Part shown: positions 49,985 to 58,782 of the stretch, piece by piece
Numbering within the stretch: position 1 is the first letter of the stretch
Layout: every line of letters begins with the position of its first letter
Notes under the pieces: model-generated
The model's input: only the letters and a program-made list of their open reading frames with translations
What the model was told of the DNA's origin: nothing
The model's database searches: none
Source of the DNA: Sediminispirochaeta smaragdinae DSM 11293
Lineage (GTDB): Bacteria > Spirochaetota > Spirochaetia > DSM-16054 > Sediminispirochaetaceae
DNA length: 64,000 nucleotides
Direction of reading: 5' to 3'
Assembly (NCBI RefSeq): GCF_000143985.1
Contig: NC_014364.1
Location: 2,976,001-3,040,000, forward strand
Translations under genes and position numbers: made by a program

Positions 49985-51639
49985 AGTTCCTCCCTTTTCC
50001 TTTCGATGAAACGGACCCGATCGGCGTATAATCGGTCGTAGGCGATGGTGACAAGAGGACTACGATTTTGCTGCTGCGTCTGTGATACACGAATCACCTC
50101 TGCATTACACAAAACAGCCCCGAAGCGATCAACGGCCCGCACCCGTTCCCCTTTTTGCGGTAAGGGAAGATATTCATAAACAAAGGTGAGGGTCGATTGA
50201 CTCTGACCATACTCTTCCCGAAAGAGAACAATCGCCTGCCCCGGGCAGACGGAAAGACAGCGCCCACACCCGGTACAGAGATCAGAATCAAGCCTTGGAA
50301 TACCAGTGAGGGAGGGAGTCATGGTAATCGCCCCAACGGGGCAGGCGGAAATACAGGGATTACAGGGGATGTCCTGGTCACAATAGAAAACGGCAACGGG
50401 CTTCTTTCCCTTACCGACAGGAGGATGATCATCGCCGATAAGAAAGGAGTCAGGGCAGCTTTCCGTCGGTACCGTATCGGTATTATCGGTAACCGTACCT
50501 GAGGCTTCACAGTCACTGCAGGAGATTTCTTGTCCATGACCTGACCGCATGATACGCTCTTTTCCCATGCGGCGGCGGGTGCCGAAGCTTCCGCTTCTAA
50601 GGTCATTCAGTCGATCCCAGATCTCCGCCGTCGCCGCCTCACGTTCTGCTTCGGAAATCGTTCTAAGGGCACATGCGGCACCGATACCGGCGATACGCCC
50701 CTCATCCAGGGCGGTATTGGCCTCCTCTATTCCGGCGCAATCGCCGGCAACAAAGATACCGGGAATCGAGGTTTCAAGATTTTTATCGTGCCACGGAATC
50801 GTCCCACCGAATTCGGGAGAAAAACAGAGACGACAACCTGCCATGGTTGCAAGGCGCTGATCAGACGTGAGGCCGACCGCAAGACAAAGGGTATCCGCCT
50901 GAAGGCTCTTTTCGGTGCCGGGAATTTCGCTGCAAGAGGCATCGACAGCCGCAATAACGACCTCCTCCACATGGGTGCTCCCCCTGGCTTCTTTGACCGT
51001 GTGACCGGTACATATGGGTACTCCCGCCCTAAGGATTTTTGACCCGTGGACCTGATAGCCGCCAATCTCCTCCTTTGCCTCGACCAGAGCGATAACATCT
51101 GCCCCTGCCTGAAGAAGTTGATAGGCAACGATAAGTCCAACGTTACCGGAGCCCATCATCACCACCCGTTTGCCGGGAAGCACACGGTGAATATTACAAA
51201 AGGTTTGTGCCGCCCCTGCGGTGATGACTCCGGGCAAGGTCCACCCGGGAAAGGAGGCCCCCCGCTCTCCCCCACCGGTTGCAAGAACCACGGCCCGGGG
51301 CTTTATGGTCACAACCTTTTGGCCGTCTGTCAGCAGAGAAACTCTGCGATCGGGGAAAATTCCCAGGACCTTGGTGGAGAGGAGCACGGAGACACCTGCA
51401 TCCCGGGCATCGATGAGAAGCCGGTTTCCAATCTCAAAGCCTCGGGAGCCTGCATAGTGAGCATGTGAGCCAAAAAACTTATGGATCTGCTTGAAAAGCT
51501 GGCCACCCGGCCTGTTGTGTTCATCAACCAAAAGGACACGAGCGCCCCGCCGCCCCGCTTCAATTGCGGCCCCTAAGCCGGCAGGTCCCCCACCCACAAC
51601 CAGAAGGTCGGCATCCTCACGTACCTTAGAGATTAGCAA
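49981..51639 (-). CDS. FAD/NAD oxidoreductase with inserted 4Fe-4S ferredoxin domain
   Basis: About 552 aa. N-terminal FAD fold (DLLVVGGGPAGLGAAIEAGR), a disulfide-oxidoreductase-like NAD fold (VVMMGSGNVGLIVAYQLL), FVAGDCAGIEE for FAD, then a ferredoxin part with CNPCISACPVGAI and CTGCGRCLSVCPGQAI motifs (two 4Fe-4S sites). HcnB/sarcosine-oxidase-alpha relatives usually end in a BFD domain; here the BFD is separate and a bacterial-type ferredoxin replaces it. TTG 51639 is proposed as start (overlapping the upstream gene); the open frame extends to 51714. Confidence 0.8.
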   Translation of the reverse strand: MLISKVREDADLLVVGGGPAGLGAAIEAGRRGARVLLVDEHNRPGGQLFKQIHKFFGSHAHYAGSRGFEIGNRLLIDARDAGVSVLLSTKVLGIFPDRRVSLLTDGQKVVTIKPRAVVLATGGGERGASFPGWTLPGVITAGAAQTFCNIHRVLPGKRVVMMGSGNVGLIVAYQLLQAGADVIALVEAKEEIGGYQVHGSKILRAGVPICTGHTVKEARGSTHVEEVVIAAVDASCSEIPGTEKSLQADTLCLAVGLTSDQRLATMAGCRLCFSPEFGGTIPWHDKNLETSIPGIFVAGDCAGIEEANTALDEGRIAGIGAACALRTISEAEREAATAEIWDRLNDLRSGSFGTRRRMGKERIMRSGHGQEISCSDCEASGTVTDNTDTVPTESCPDSFLIGDDHPPVGKGKKPVAVFYCDQDIPCNPCISACPVGAITMTPSLTGIPRLDSDLCTGCGRCLSVCPGQAIVLFREEYGQSQSTLTFVYEYLPLPQKGERVRAVDRFGAVLCNAEVIRVSQTQQQNRSPLVTIAYDRLYADRVRFIERKREEL

Positions 51640-51937
51640 CGCCGACCCCCTCTTGGGTCTCCACAACCATTCCTTCCGCCACAGGGGTGACACAGGTACG
51701 AACATTGGGGACACCGTTGACGATCATCGAACAGTCGGTGCACTGACCGATTCCGCAAAAGATGGAACGGGGAGATCCTTTTTTGGTGTGTCGAAAGACG
51801 CTTATTCCCGCAGCCAGCAGGGCTGCGGCAATAGGTTCCCCTTCCAGGGCCTTGATTCTTTTACCGTCGACGATAATGGTAACCATGGCTTTCTCTTCCA
51901 TCTCACCGAGGATGGGATGATGAACGATACGCTTCAT
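51626..51937 (-). CDS. HcnA-like plant-type [2Fe-2S] subunit
   Basis: 103 aa. VTIIVDGKRIKALEGEPIAA, LLAAGISVFRHT, then CGIGQCTDCSMIVNGVPNVRTC, the C-x4-C-x2-C...C arrangement of HcnA/opine oxidase gamma subunits. It forms the electron-transfer subunit of the FAD complex. ATG 51937 overlaps the M20 gene stop. Confidence 0.85.
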   Translation of the reverse strand: MKRIVHHPILGEMEEKAMVTIIVDGKRIKALEGEPIAAALLAAGISVFRHTKKGSPRSIFCGIGQCTDCSMIVNGVPNVRTCVTPVAEGMVVETQEGVGVANL

Positions 51938-53133
51938 TCCGCTTCGCTTCCAAACTCAGCCCCTGAGCTGAGATAATTCAAGCCGATATCACAAAGTAGG
52001 CGCGAAATATGGGGTAAAACCGAATCGTCCAGGATAAATCGACCGGTATGCAGCTGGCCAGGACTCTCCTTCCGATCATCCCCCACACCAAAGGTAAAAT
52101 AGCAGGAGGGAACCTCACTGCTGAAATAGCCGAAATCCTCGGAAACGTAGGCACGGTCGAGATTTGTTTCCACCCAGCGAAAAAAGCCATGGTTTCGTGC
52201 CGTCTGTCGTACCAATTCCGAAATTCCAGGGGCATTCACCGCCGAAGGATAACCGAAACGGTAGGAGATGGAATAGTCACCACCGAAAAGGTTGACCAGG
52301 GAGTCAAGAATCGTTTTCATCTCCTCCTTGATTCTCAGGCCGTCATCCCGAAAAGAGCGAACAGTACCGGTCACCTTGACCTCCTGGGGAATAATGTTGT
52401 GAGCCTTACCTCCCGATATGGAACCGACGGAGATAACAGGCCACTGACCGGGAGTATACTTTCTGCTTACCATGGACTGAAGGAGGACAACGAAATGACA
52501 TGCCATCAGCACCGTATCGGCGCACTGTTCCGGTCGGGCGCCGTGCCCGCCGGGGCCCTTAATGATGAGCTCGAAAAGGTCGCTTCCCGCGGTAACGGCT
52601 CCCTCGGGAACAATCACCATACCGACGGGAAAGTTAGGGCTATTGTGCAGTCCCACCATCACATCGATCCGGGGCTCCTTCAGGACCCCTTCCTCAATCA
52701 TAAATCGGGCACCGCCTGGAGGGCGCTCCTCTGCAGGCTGAAAAATAAAGACGATATTACCCTCTTCAGGAACCCCTCCGGTCAGAAACTCCTTCATATA
52801 GAGAAACGATCCCGCCACAGAGGCAACGTGACTATCGTGACCACAGGCATGCATCACCCCCGGAACCTGCGATTTGTAAGGCAGATCGTTCTCTTCATCC
52901 ACAGGAAGGGCATCCATATCGGCTCGAAACCCGATGGTCCTCCCCGGACGTTTTCCCCGGAGAACAGCCTTAAGACCGGTTCCTCCGATACCGGTAGAGA
53001 CCTCGGCTCCGGATTCCCTCATAAAGGCGGCAATGGTTTTCGCCGTTTCGAATTCCTTACCGGAGAGTTCCGGCTGCCGGTGGAGCGTTCTTCTCAGTTC
53101 GATAATACGTTGTCCAATCTCGTTTTTATCCAT
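51934..53133 (-). CDS. M20 amidohydrolase (hippurate/acyl-amino-acid type)
   Basis: 399 aa. Metal sites: Cys/His of MHACGHDSHV, Glu-Glu in QPAEERPPGG, GLHNSPNFPVG, and C-terminal YVSEDFGYFSSEVP. The MHACGHD motif marks the subfamily that hydrolyses N-acyl amino acids. ATG 53133 (MDKNEIG) has GGAGA upstream at good distance; GTG 53139 is less likely. It would free an amino acid or amine from an amide before oxidation. Confidence 0.88.
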   Translation of the reverse strand: MDKNEIGQRIIELRRTLHRQPELSGKEFETAKTIAAFMRESGAEVSTGIGGTGLKAVLRGKRPGRTIGFRADMDALPVDEENDLPYKSQVPGVMHACGHDSHVASVAGSFLYMKEFLTGGVPEEGNIVFIFQPAEERPPGGARFMIEEGVLKEPRIDVMVGLHNSPNFPVGMVIVPEGAVTAGSDLFELIIKGPGGHGARPEQCADTVLMACHFVVLLQSMVSRKYTPGQWPVISVGSISGGKAHNIIPQEVKVTGTVRSFRDDGLRIKEEMKTILDSLVNLFGGDYSISYRFGYPSAVNAPGISELVRQTARNHGFFRWVETNLDRAYVSEDFGYFSSEVPSCYFTFGVGDDRKESPGQLHTGRFILDDSVLPHISRLLCDIGLNYLSSGAEFGSEAE

Positions 53134-53160
53134 ACACACTCTCCATCATAAAACATCTGC

Positions 53161-54531
53161 TCAAAATCCAGCCGCCAGGGAGCCCTTTCCGCGAACCGAA
53201 CCGAATTTCGCTTCGAAAAGTTTCAAAGCACGATCAAGAATTCTCTCCTCGTCAATGTTGGTAAAAACACCGTTTCGCAGAACCGCCTTACCGCCGATGA
53301 AGACACTTTCGACATTAGAAGGAGTGCCACAGTAGACGAGATTCTGGACGGGATCGTGCACAGGAGAGGACCAGAGTTTCTTCATATCGAGAAGGACAAA
53401 ATCCGCATTCTTACCGGGATCAAGAGTACCACTGTTCAGTCCAAGAGCAGAAGCTCCGTTTTCCGTGGCCATGCGAAACAGATCATCCGCGCTAACAGCC
53501 TTTGGATCCAGACAAAAGGCCTTTTGCAATCCTGCACCGCAGCGCATCTCCTCAAACATATCTAGCAGGTCGTTGGAAGCGGCACCATCGGTGGCAAGAG
53601 CCGGTAGAAGTCCTTTTCCGATCATTCGGGAAACAGGGGCAACACCGCTGCCCAGCTTCATATTACTTTTGGGATTATAAACCGGGACAACACCCTTTCG
53701 GACCGCAATATCGATCTCCTCTTCGGTCAGATGCACGCAGTGGACCGCCATCACCGGCCGACGAAGGAAGCCTATCGTATCAAGATAGGCAAGGGGCGTG
53801 AGTCCATGCTCGGTAAGCGACTGCTCGACCTCCCACCTGGTCTCGGAAACATGGATCTGTACGCCGAGATCAAAGGCCTCGGCCTGTTCCATCTGCCAGA
53901 GTAGAAAATCCTCGGTACAGGTGAAGGGAGTCGAAGGGGCAATAAAGACCTTTATCATCTCATTGCCGTTCTTTTTCTCGTTCCAGGTCTCGATATAACG
54001 AAGGATCTCCCGCTTACGCTCTTCAAGATCCTGGTCCAGCTCCTTGGGTACCCAGCGGTTGACCGCTGTCACTGCGCCCACCGCCCTCATTCCTATATCC
54101 CGATAGGCCCGAAAAACCGAATCGAGGGTCAAATCCATGTTCACGAAAGCGGTGATGCCGCTTCGAATCATCTCCATACAGCCGATAAGGGTCCAAAAAT
54201 AGCCCCCTTCGACATCGCCCTTCTCCCAGTCCAAGGCATGGACAAGATGTGCAAAGGGAAAGGTGACCGCCTCGCTCCAGGACTTTAGAGCCAACGTATC
54301 GCTTCGTCCCCGGAGAAAACACTGATACAGGTGCGTATGGCTGTTTACAAAGCCGGGAATCACCGTTTTTCCCCGGCCGTCAAGCACTTCGGTTCCATCA
54401 GGGACTCCATCTGCAAGATGCTTGCCTATGGCGACAATGGTACCGCCGGAGATATGCATGTCCACATCATGTTCTACCCGGTCGGCGCTGCGAATAAGGG
54501 TGCCAATAGAGGAAATGATAAGATCAGCCAT
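53161..54531 (-). CDS. SsnA/TRZ-type amidohydrolase
   Basis: 456 aa. Metal-dependent deaminase/hydrolase of the chlorohydrolase superfamily: PGFVNSHTHLYQCFLRG (HxH), QIHVSE (His), VHCVHLTEEEI, ATDGAASND (Asp) and the terminal beta-sandwich NADFVLLDMKKLW. Members deaminate or open N-heterocycles. It overlaps the next upstream gene by 8 nt. Confidence 0.88.
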   Translation of the reverse strand: MADLIISSIGTLIRSADRVEHDVDMHISGGTIVAIGKHLADGVPDGTEVLDGRGKTVIPGFVNSHTHLYQCFLRGRSDTLALKSWSEAVTFPFAHLVHALDWEKGDVEGGYFWTLIGCMEMIRSGITAFVNMDLTLDSVFRAYRDIGMRAVGAVTAVNRWVPKELDQDLEERKREILRYIETWNEKKNGNEMIKVFIAPSTPFTCTEDFLLWQMEQAEAFDLGVQIHVSETRWEVEQSLTEHGLTPLAYLDTIGFLRRPVMAVHCVHLTEEEIDIAVRKGVVPVYNPKSNMKLGSGVAPVSRMIGKGLLPALATDGAASNDLLDMFEEMRCGAGLQKAFCLDPKAVSADDLFRMATENGASALGLNSGTLDPGKNADFVLLDMKKLWSSPVHDPVQNLVYCGTPSNVESVFIGGKAVLRNGVFTNIDEERILDRALKLFEAKFGSVRGKGSLAAGF

Positions 54532-55384
54532 TGTGATCCTCCCCTGCCAAACGTCCCAAAAGATTTGCCGCGGTGTTGCCCAAAAAATCCGCCGTTTCCC
54601 CGGCAGTGAGGGAAGTGGTTTCGACCATCTTCCGAAAACGGCCGATTTTCAGAAGGGGATAGTCCGAACCGTAGATAAGCTTCGACAAAAGCCCCATCTG
54701 CTTGAGAGCATCGAAGATTGTCGCATCGTAAAGGAAGGGCAGCGCCGCGGTATCGTAATAGACATTACTGAGCTGCTTTCGCAACTCCGGCATGGCTTCG
54801 AAAAAGCAGAGGCCTCCCCCCATATGGGCAAAGATGATGGTAGTGTCCGGAAAATTGGTGGCGAGGCACTCCGCTTCATGTATGGAATCCGGTGTTTTTC
54901 CGGGATAGTAATGCCCTACCAATTCGTTTACATGGACCAACAAGGGCCAGTTATTCTCCGCACAGAAGCCGCAGAGCTCCTCCATGACCTCTTTGTCGGT
55001 AATATCGAGCTCCTGCCCCATGGGCATGATCTCGCCCACCCCTGTAAGGCCAGAGGCCTTACACCGTTCAAGCTCCTTCCTGACCCCATCGGCACCGGGA
55101 TTTACCGTTGCAAAACCGACAAGCCGATCGGGAAATCGGGAAAGGGCCTCAATGGTATAGTCGTTTGCACGACGACAGTTATCCTGATCACGAAACCCAA
55201 AACCAAAGACGATCGACCGGTCAACTCCATCTTTGTCCATATCGCAGATCAACTCTTCGGCGGTAACGTTTTTATTTTTCTGACTACCGGAAAGCAGATC
55301 GAAATAGGGCTCCTTGGCCCGATAGCCTTCCATATTGGAGATGATATGCGGCGATGTTATATGGACATGCGCATCAATAACCAT
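54524..55384 (-). CDS. Amidohydrolase-2 (TIM-barrel) protein, copy 1
   Basis: 286 aa. Starts MVIDAHVHITSP (DxHxH metal pair), with LLVHVNE, IIFAHMGGG and YGSDYPL for the further ligands: the amidohydrolase-2/decarboxylase family. It hydrolyses lactones or decarboxylates ring compounds in other pathways. Paralogous to 59974-60789 in the same operon. Its ATG follows a hairpin-T6 element (55397-55439). Confidence 0.87.
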   Translation of the reverse strand: MVIDAHVHITSPHIISNMEGYRAKEPYFDLLSGSQKNKNVTAEELICDMDKDGVDRSIVFGFGFRDQDNCRRANDYTIEALSRFPDRLVGFATVNPGADGVRKELERCKASGLTGVGEIMPMGQELDITDKEVMEELCGFCAENNWPLLVHVNELVGHYYPGKTPDSIHEAECLATNFPDTTIIFAHMGGGLCFFEAMPELRKQLSNVYYDTAALPFLYDATIFDALKQMGLLSKLIYGSDYPLLKIGRFRKMVETTSLTAGETADFLGNTAANLLGRLAGEDHNG

Positions 55385-55396
55385 GATCTGCTCCTT

Positions 55397-55439
55397 AAAA
55401 AAGGCCTCCCCCCGAACGGCCCCAAGCCGAAGGGGAGGC
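55397..55439 (-). terminator. Intrinsic terminator inside the operon
   Basis: Minus-strand GCCTCCCC (55432-55439) pairs with GGGGAGGC (55404-55411), an 8-bp GC stem with internal structure, followed by CTTTTTT. AAGGAG and the next ATG follow at once. Probably reduces transcription of the downstream hydrolase/oxidase genes relative to the transporter, or responds to a signal. Confidence 0.72.
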
Positions 55440-55453
55440 AGGTCTCACATAGA

Positions 55454-56212
55454 TTACTCTTCCTCCTGCTCTTCCAGATCGGATCCGATAAAGACACCGA
55501 TCTTTGGAAGCCCGATAAGAAGAGGAACGCCGATGATGGTGGCACCAAGAGAAAAAATAGCCCGTTCCCAGGGAGAGACAAAAGCCAATCCGATCCACAT
55601 CGCCGAAGGCCACTGGTACAAGGTGATCCCTGCAAAATTGGCAAGCCCCGCGGCACCGACAAAGCCGGCATAGGCAGAGACAAAGACACCAATGCCGCGA
55701 AGAACGGGCTTTTTCGAAAAAGCTTCCTCTTTTCTCCAGATCAATGCCCCAAGGGCAGTGGCCACAAGGCCGAGGCTATAGAAAACCAACGGGAAAAGCG
55801 CCGCTCCCCTGCCGATCTTGGTAGAAAACCAAAGGATATAGCCGACAGCGATAATGCCGATGGCGACGTACCACTTCCTGCGAGTGATACAACCTGCCAC
55901 GAAGGCGTTGCACGTTCCGATCAAAAAGGTCGCAATCCCCAGCCAGGCGATATGCGGCGCGATGATCTGTCCCAGAAACCCTCCAATGGCGGCACAAATT
56001 GCACCCCCGACAGGTCCGAAGAAGACGCCGGAAAGGGGAATCAACGCCGCGCTGACGCTGAAGGTCCCTCCCGATCCGATGATCGGAATTGCCGGCAGCA
56101 GGTTCCCAGCCGCGATAAGTGCGGCCCAAATGGCGAGAACCGAAGGATGTACGCCGCCGAGCAGCTTGTATCCCTGTTTCTTTGTCAGGTCCTCCCTTTC
56201 TTCATTATTCAT
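55454..56212 (-). CDS. ECF transporter substrate-binding (S) component
   Basis: 252 aa, about six membrane segments (HPSVLAIWAALIAAGNLLPA, IPLSGVFFGPVGGAICAAIG, IATFLIGTCNAFVAGCI, AIGIIAVGYILWF and others) with soluble termini. The FGPVGGAICAAIGGFLGQI stretch is the typical S-component helix. Encoded with its own EcfA, EcfA' and EcfT, so group I. The ligand is unknown; the operon suggests the compound the hydrolases attack. Confidence 0.82.
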   Translation of the reverse strand: MNNEEREDLTKKQGYKLLGGVHPSVLAIWAALIAAGNLLPAIPIIGSGGTFSVSAALIPLSGVFFGPVGGAICAAIGGFLGQIIAPHIAWLGIATFLIGTCNAFVAGCITRRKWYVAIGIIAVGYILWFSTKIGRGAALFPLVFYSLGLVATALGALIWRKEEAFSKKPVLRGIGVFVSAYAGFVGAAGLANFAGITLYQWPSAMWIGLAFVSPWERAIFSLGATIIGVPLLIGLPKIGVFIGSDLEEQEEE

Positions 56213-56221
56213 AAAACCCCC

Positions 56222-57097
56222 TTATTCCCTTTTCGGGATTATATGGCCGGCCGGTAGAGTACCTGTCTCACAGGCTCTCCGGACAACCGATTCCCCAAGT
56301 TCTTCAACGTTCAGATATGTTTCTTCTCTGCCCAAGCAATCGTCAAGGCGTTGGCCCAACCTTGTGATATAGGGCGGTTTTATATGCGTCTCCAAAAGTT
56401 CCTCTGGTCGGGAAAAGATTTCACGTACCGAACCATCCATGTGAATCCTCCCCTTCTTCAGGACGATGATACGCTCTGCATAGCGGGCTATCAGGTCCAT
56501 GTTATGGGTAACGACAATGATGGTCTTTCCTGCATTACGCAGGGAAGTGGCGATATCCATGATCTGGGTGTTTCCCTTATGATCCTGTCCACAGGTTGGC
56601 TCATCCAGAATGATGATCTCGGGATTCATCGCCAGAACCGAGGCAATGACGACCTTGGCCCTGTCTCCCTTACTCAAGGTAAGGGGAAAACTTTCCAATT
56701 GATTGCCAAGGCCAACTGTCTCCAGCGAGCTGGTCACCCGCTCTTCCAACTCCCGTCCCTCGATTCCAAGATTGGAGGGTCCGAAGGCGACCTCCTCCCG
56801 AACGGTGGGGGCAAAGAGCTGAAGATCGGGATTCTGGAGGACAAATCCGACCTTGGTAGCCAACTGGGATACTGCCATCGATCGCGTATCGGTGTCGAGG
56901 ACCTTCACCTCTCCCTGTTTCGGCTTAAGAAGACCGATCATATGCTGCAAAAGGGTCGACTTTCCCGCACCATTTTGCCCAATGATTCCCACGAATTGAT
57001 TCCTATAGATCTCAAGATCGATATCTTTTAATGCTTCCACCCCACCGGGATAGGTACAGGATAATGCCTTGATCGAGACAACGGAATCAGATTTCAT
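56222..57097 (-). CDS. ECF transporter ATPase 2 (EcfA')
   Basis: 291 aa. ABC ATPase: Walker A GQNGAGKST, Q-loop VLQNPDLQLF, Walker B IIILDEPTCG. The signature is LSKGD instead of LSGGQ, a deviation that in asymmetric ECF ATPase pairs leaves one hydrolytic site altered. ATG 57097 (MKSDSVV) overlaps the upstream EcfA stop. Confidence 0.88.
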   Translation of the reverse strand: MKSDSVVSIKALSCTYPGGVEALKDIDLEIYRNQFVGIIGQNGAGKSTLLQHMIGLLKPKQGEVKVLDTDTRSMAVSQLATKVGFVLQNPDLQLFAPTVREEVAFGPSNLGIEGRELEERVTSSLETVGLGNQLESFPLTLSKGDRAKVVIASVLAMNPEIIILDEPTCGQDHKGNTQIMDIATSLRNAGKTIIVVTHNMDLIARYAERIIVLKKGRIHMDGSVREIFSRPEELLETHIKPPYITRLGQRLDDCLGREETYLNVEELGESVVRRACETGTLPAGHIIPKRE

Positions 57098-57966
57098 GAT
57101 CGCTCCCCGGCACCTCTTAGGCACCTTCGTATTTCGCTCTCACCCTCTTCGACAGATGAAAAGAGGGAAACCGGTACATTACGTTTCTGCAGATAGCCTG
57201 CAAGTTCGACCGTCGACGGTATGGCCACCTGAACCTCGGAAAAGAGCTCCTCATTTCGAAATACCTGTTCCGGGGTGTCGAAAGCGGCAACCTCTCCATG
57301 GTGAAGAACCAGTATTCTATCGGCAAAACGGACGATCTCTTCCATCTTATGCGACGACATAATGATGGTCATGCCGTAGCGGCTACGCAACTGGCTAACC
57401 ACTTCAAAGACCTCCTCGGTGCCCAAGGGATCGAGTTGACTCGTCGGTTCATCGAGAACGATGATTTCGGGGCGCATGGAAAGAACTGAAGCTATGGCAA
57501 CACGCTGCTTTTGGCCTCCGGAAAGAGCGGTGGGAGGGCGGTCTTCAAAGCCCTCAAGCCCCACGACCCCTAAGGCCCAACGCGCGGTTTCTCTGATTTC
57601 CTTGGGATCCTGCCGCAGGTTTTCCGGTCCGAAGGCAACCTCATTCAAAACCGTTGTGGTAAAGAGCTGCGTATCAGGATCTTCAAGCACGATACCGACA
57701 TGCAGTGCCAACTCCGAGGTATATGCGGTTTTTGTGTCCAAACCCGATGTTATCACCCGCCCCTTCAATAGGCCTCGTTCGGTATGGGGTATGATGCCGT
57801 TCAGGCATTTACAGAATGTCGTTTTTCCTGCGCCATTTTCGCCGATGACGGCAATAAACTCCCCTTTTTTGATAGAAAGCGTGATTTCTTTTAGGCTCCA
57901 CGCCTTTGTCCTGGGATAGTGATACCAGACATCCTCGAAGCGGACGATTGTATGTTCCTCTTCCAT
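57094..57966 (-). CDS. ECF transporter ATPase 1 (EcfA)
   Basis: 290 aa. Walker A GENGAGKTT, Q-loop VLEDPDTQLF, canonical signature LSGGQKQR, Walker B IIVLDEPTSQ. It pairs with the downstream ATPase to drive the EcfT/S transporter. The tail after about 230 is longer than in many ECF ATPases. Confidence 0.9.
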   Translation of the reverse strand: MEEEHTIVRFEDVWYHYPRTKAWSLKEITLSIKKGEFIAVIGENGAGKTTFCKCLNGIIPHTERGLLKGRVITSGLDTKTAYTSELALHVGIVLEDPDTQLFTTTVLNEVAFGPENLRQDPKEIRETARWALGVVGLEGFEDRPPTALSGGQKQRVAIASVLSMRPEIIVLDEPTSQLDPLGTEEVFEVVSQLRSRYGMTIIMSSHKMEEIVRFADRILVLHHGEVAAFDTPEQVFRNEELFSEVQVAIPSTVELAGYLQKRNVPVSLFSSVEEGESEIRRCLRGAGERS

Positions 57967-57975
57967 CGTTTCCCC

Positions 57976-58782
57976 CTATACCCAGTAATAATTGAGGACC
58001 AGTAGGAGCCCCCCAAAAGCCAAGGCAGATAGAAGGAATATCCAATCCCCCGGCTTTGTTCGTATGCTCATGATGTAGCTACGCTTTTTATCCGAGCCGA
58101 AGGCCCTGGAATCCATAGCAACGCCCATTAATGTTGCCCTGCGCATGGCCCCCATCACAAGAGGAACCACTAAGGTCGGAAAGGCTTTTAGCTTGGCAAA
58201 GAGTTTGCCGGTATCAAACACCGTAAACCCCCGTAACTTCTGTGCATTCATAATCGAAACAATATCCGAACGAAGGATCGGAAGCTGATTTAAGGCCGTG
58301 GTTGCCGTAAACGCCACCTTATACGATAGACCAAGCTTCACCATTGCAAGAGAAAGATCCTCGATGGTTGTTGTTACAAGGAGTAACGGCAGGGTGCACA
58401 AAAGCGTCAGCACCCGCAGACAGAGCAAGAGGCCGAAAAGGATTCCCTCCATGGTGATGCTACCCATGCCACCGATAAGAGGAATCCACCGCGGTATCAG
58501 CGGTTCAACCAGCACGATTACCCCGGGATAGAAGATGCTTTGCATGATCATCAAAAGGATGAAAAGCACCATCATAAATTTAACGTATGATAGAATCGTT
58601 TGGTAACCAAGCCCTGCAACCTTCCAAAGAATCAAAATGGCAGCAAAAAGCAGGCCGATTGAAATGAAACTCTTGAAGACAAAAATAAGAACGGTAAAGA
58701 AGATCAAAACGAGCGTTTTAATCCTCGGGTCCGTTTTGTGCAACAGTGAGTTTCCCGGTTTGTAACTGGTCGGATTAGCCAT
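57976..58782 (-). CDS. ecfT: ECF transporter transmembrane component (EcfT)
   Basis: 268 aa. PGNSLLHKTDPRIKTLVLIF is the diagnostic EcfT opening, followed by four to five membrane segments and the Ala-Arg-Gly-type coupling helices (RGFTVFDTGKLFAKLKAFPT, MRRATLMGVAMDSRAFGSDK). ATG 58782 (MANPTSYKPG) is chosen at the motif start; it overlaps the upstream flavoprotein by 8 nt. Confidence 0.9.
   Translation of the reverse strand: MANPTSYKPGNSLLHKTDPRIKTLVLIFFTVLIFVFKSFISIGLLFAAILILWKVAGLGYQTILSYVKFMMVLFILLMIMQSIFYPGVIVLVEPLIPRWIPLIGGMGSITMEGILFGLLLCLRVLTLLCTLPLLLVTTTIEDLSLAMVKLGLSYKVAFTATTALNQLPILRSDIVSIMNAQKLRGFTVFDTGKLFAKLKAFPTLVVPLVMGAMRRATLMGVAMDSRAFGSDKKRSYIMSIRTKPGDWIFLLSALAFGGLLLVLNYYWV

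Noticed and set aside
52048-53151. A 367-codon plus-strand open frame
   Set aside because: Antisense to the M20 amidohydrolase; no domain and no operon partner.
54422-56257. A 611-codon open frame on the plus strand
   Set aside because: It is antisense to three well-supported minus-strand genes, has no recognisable domain and a low-complexity basic composition typical of GC-rich antisense frames.
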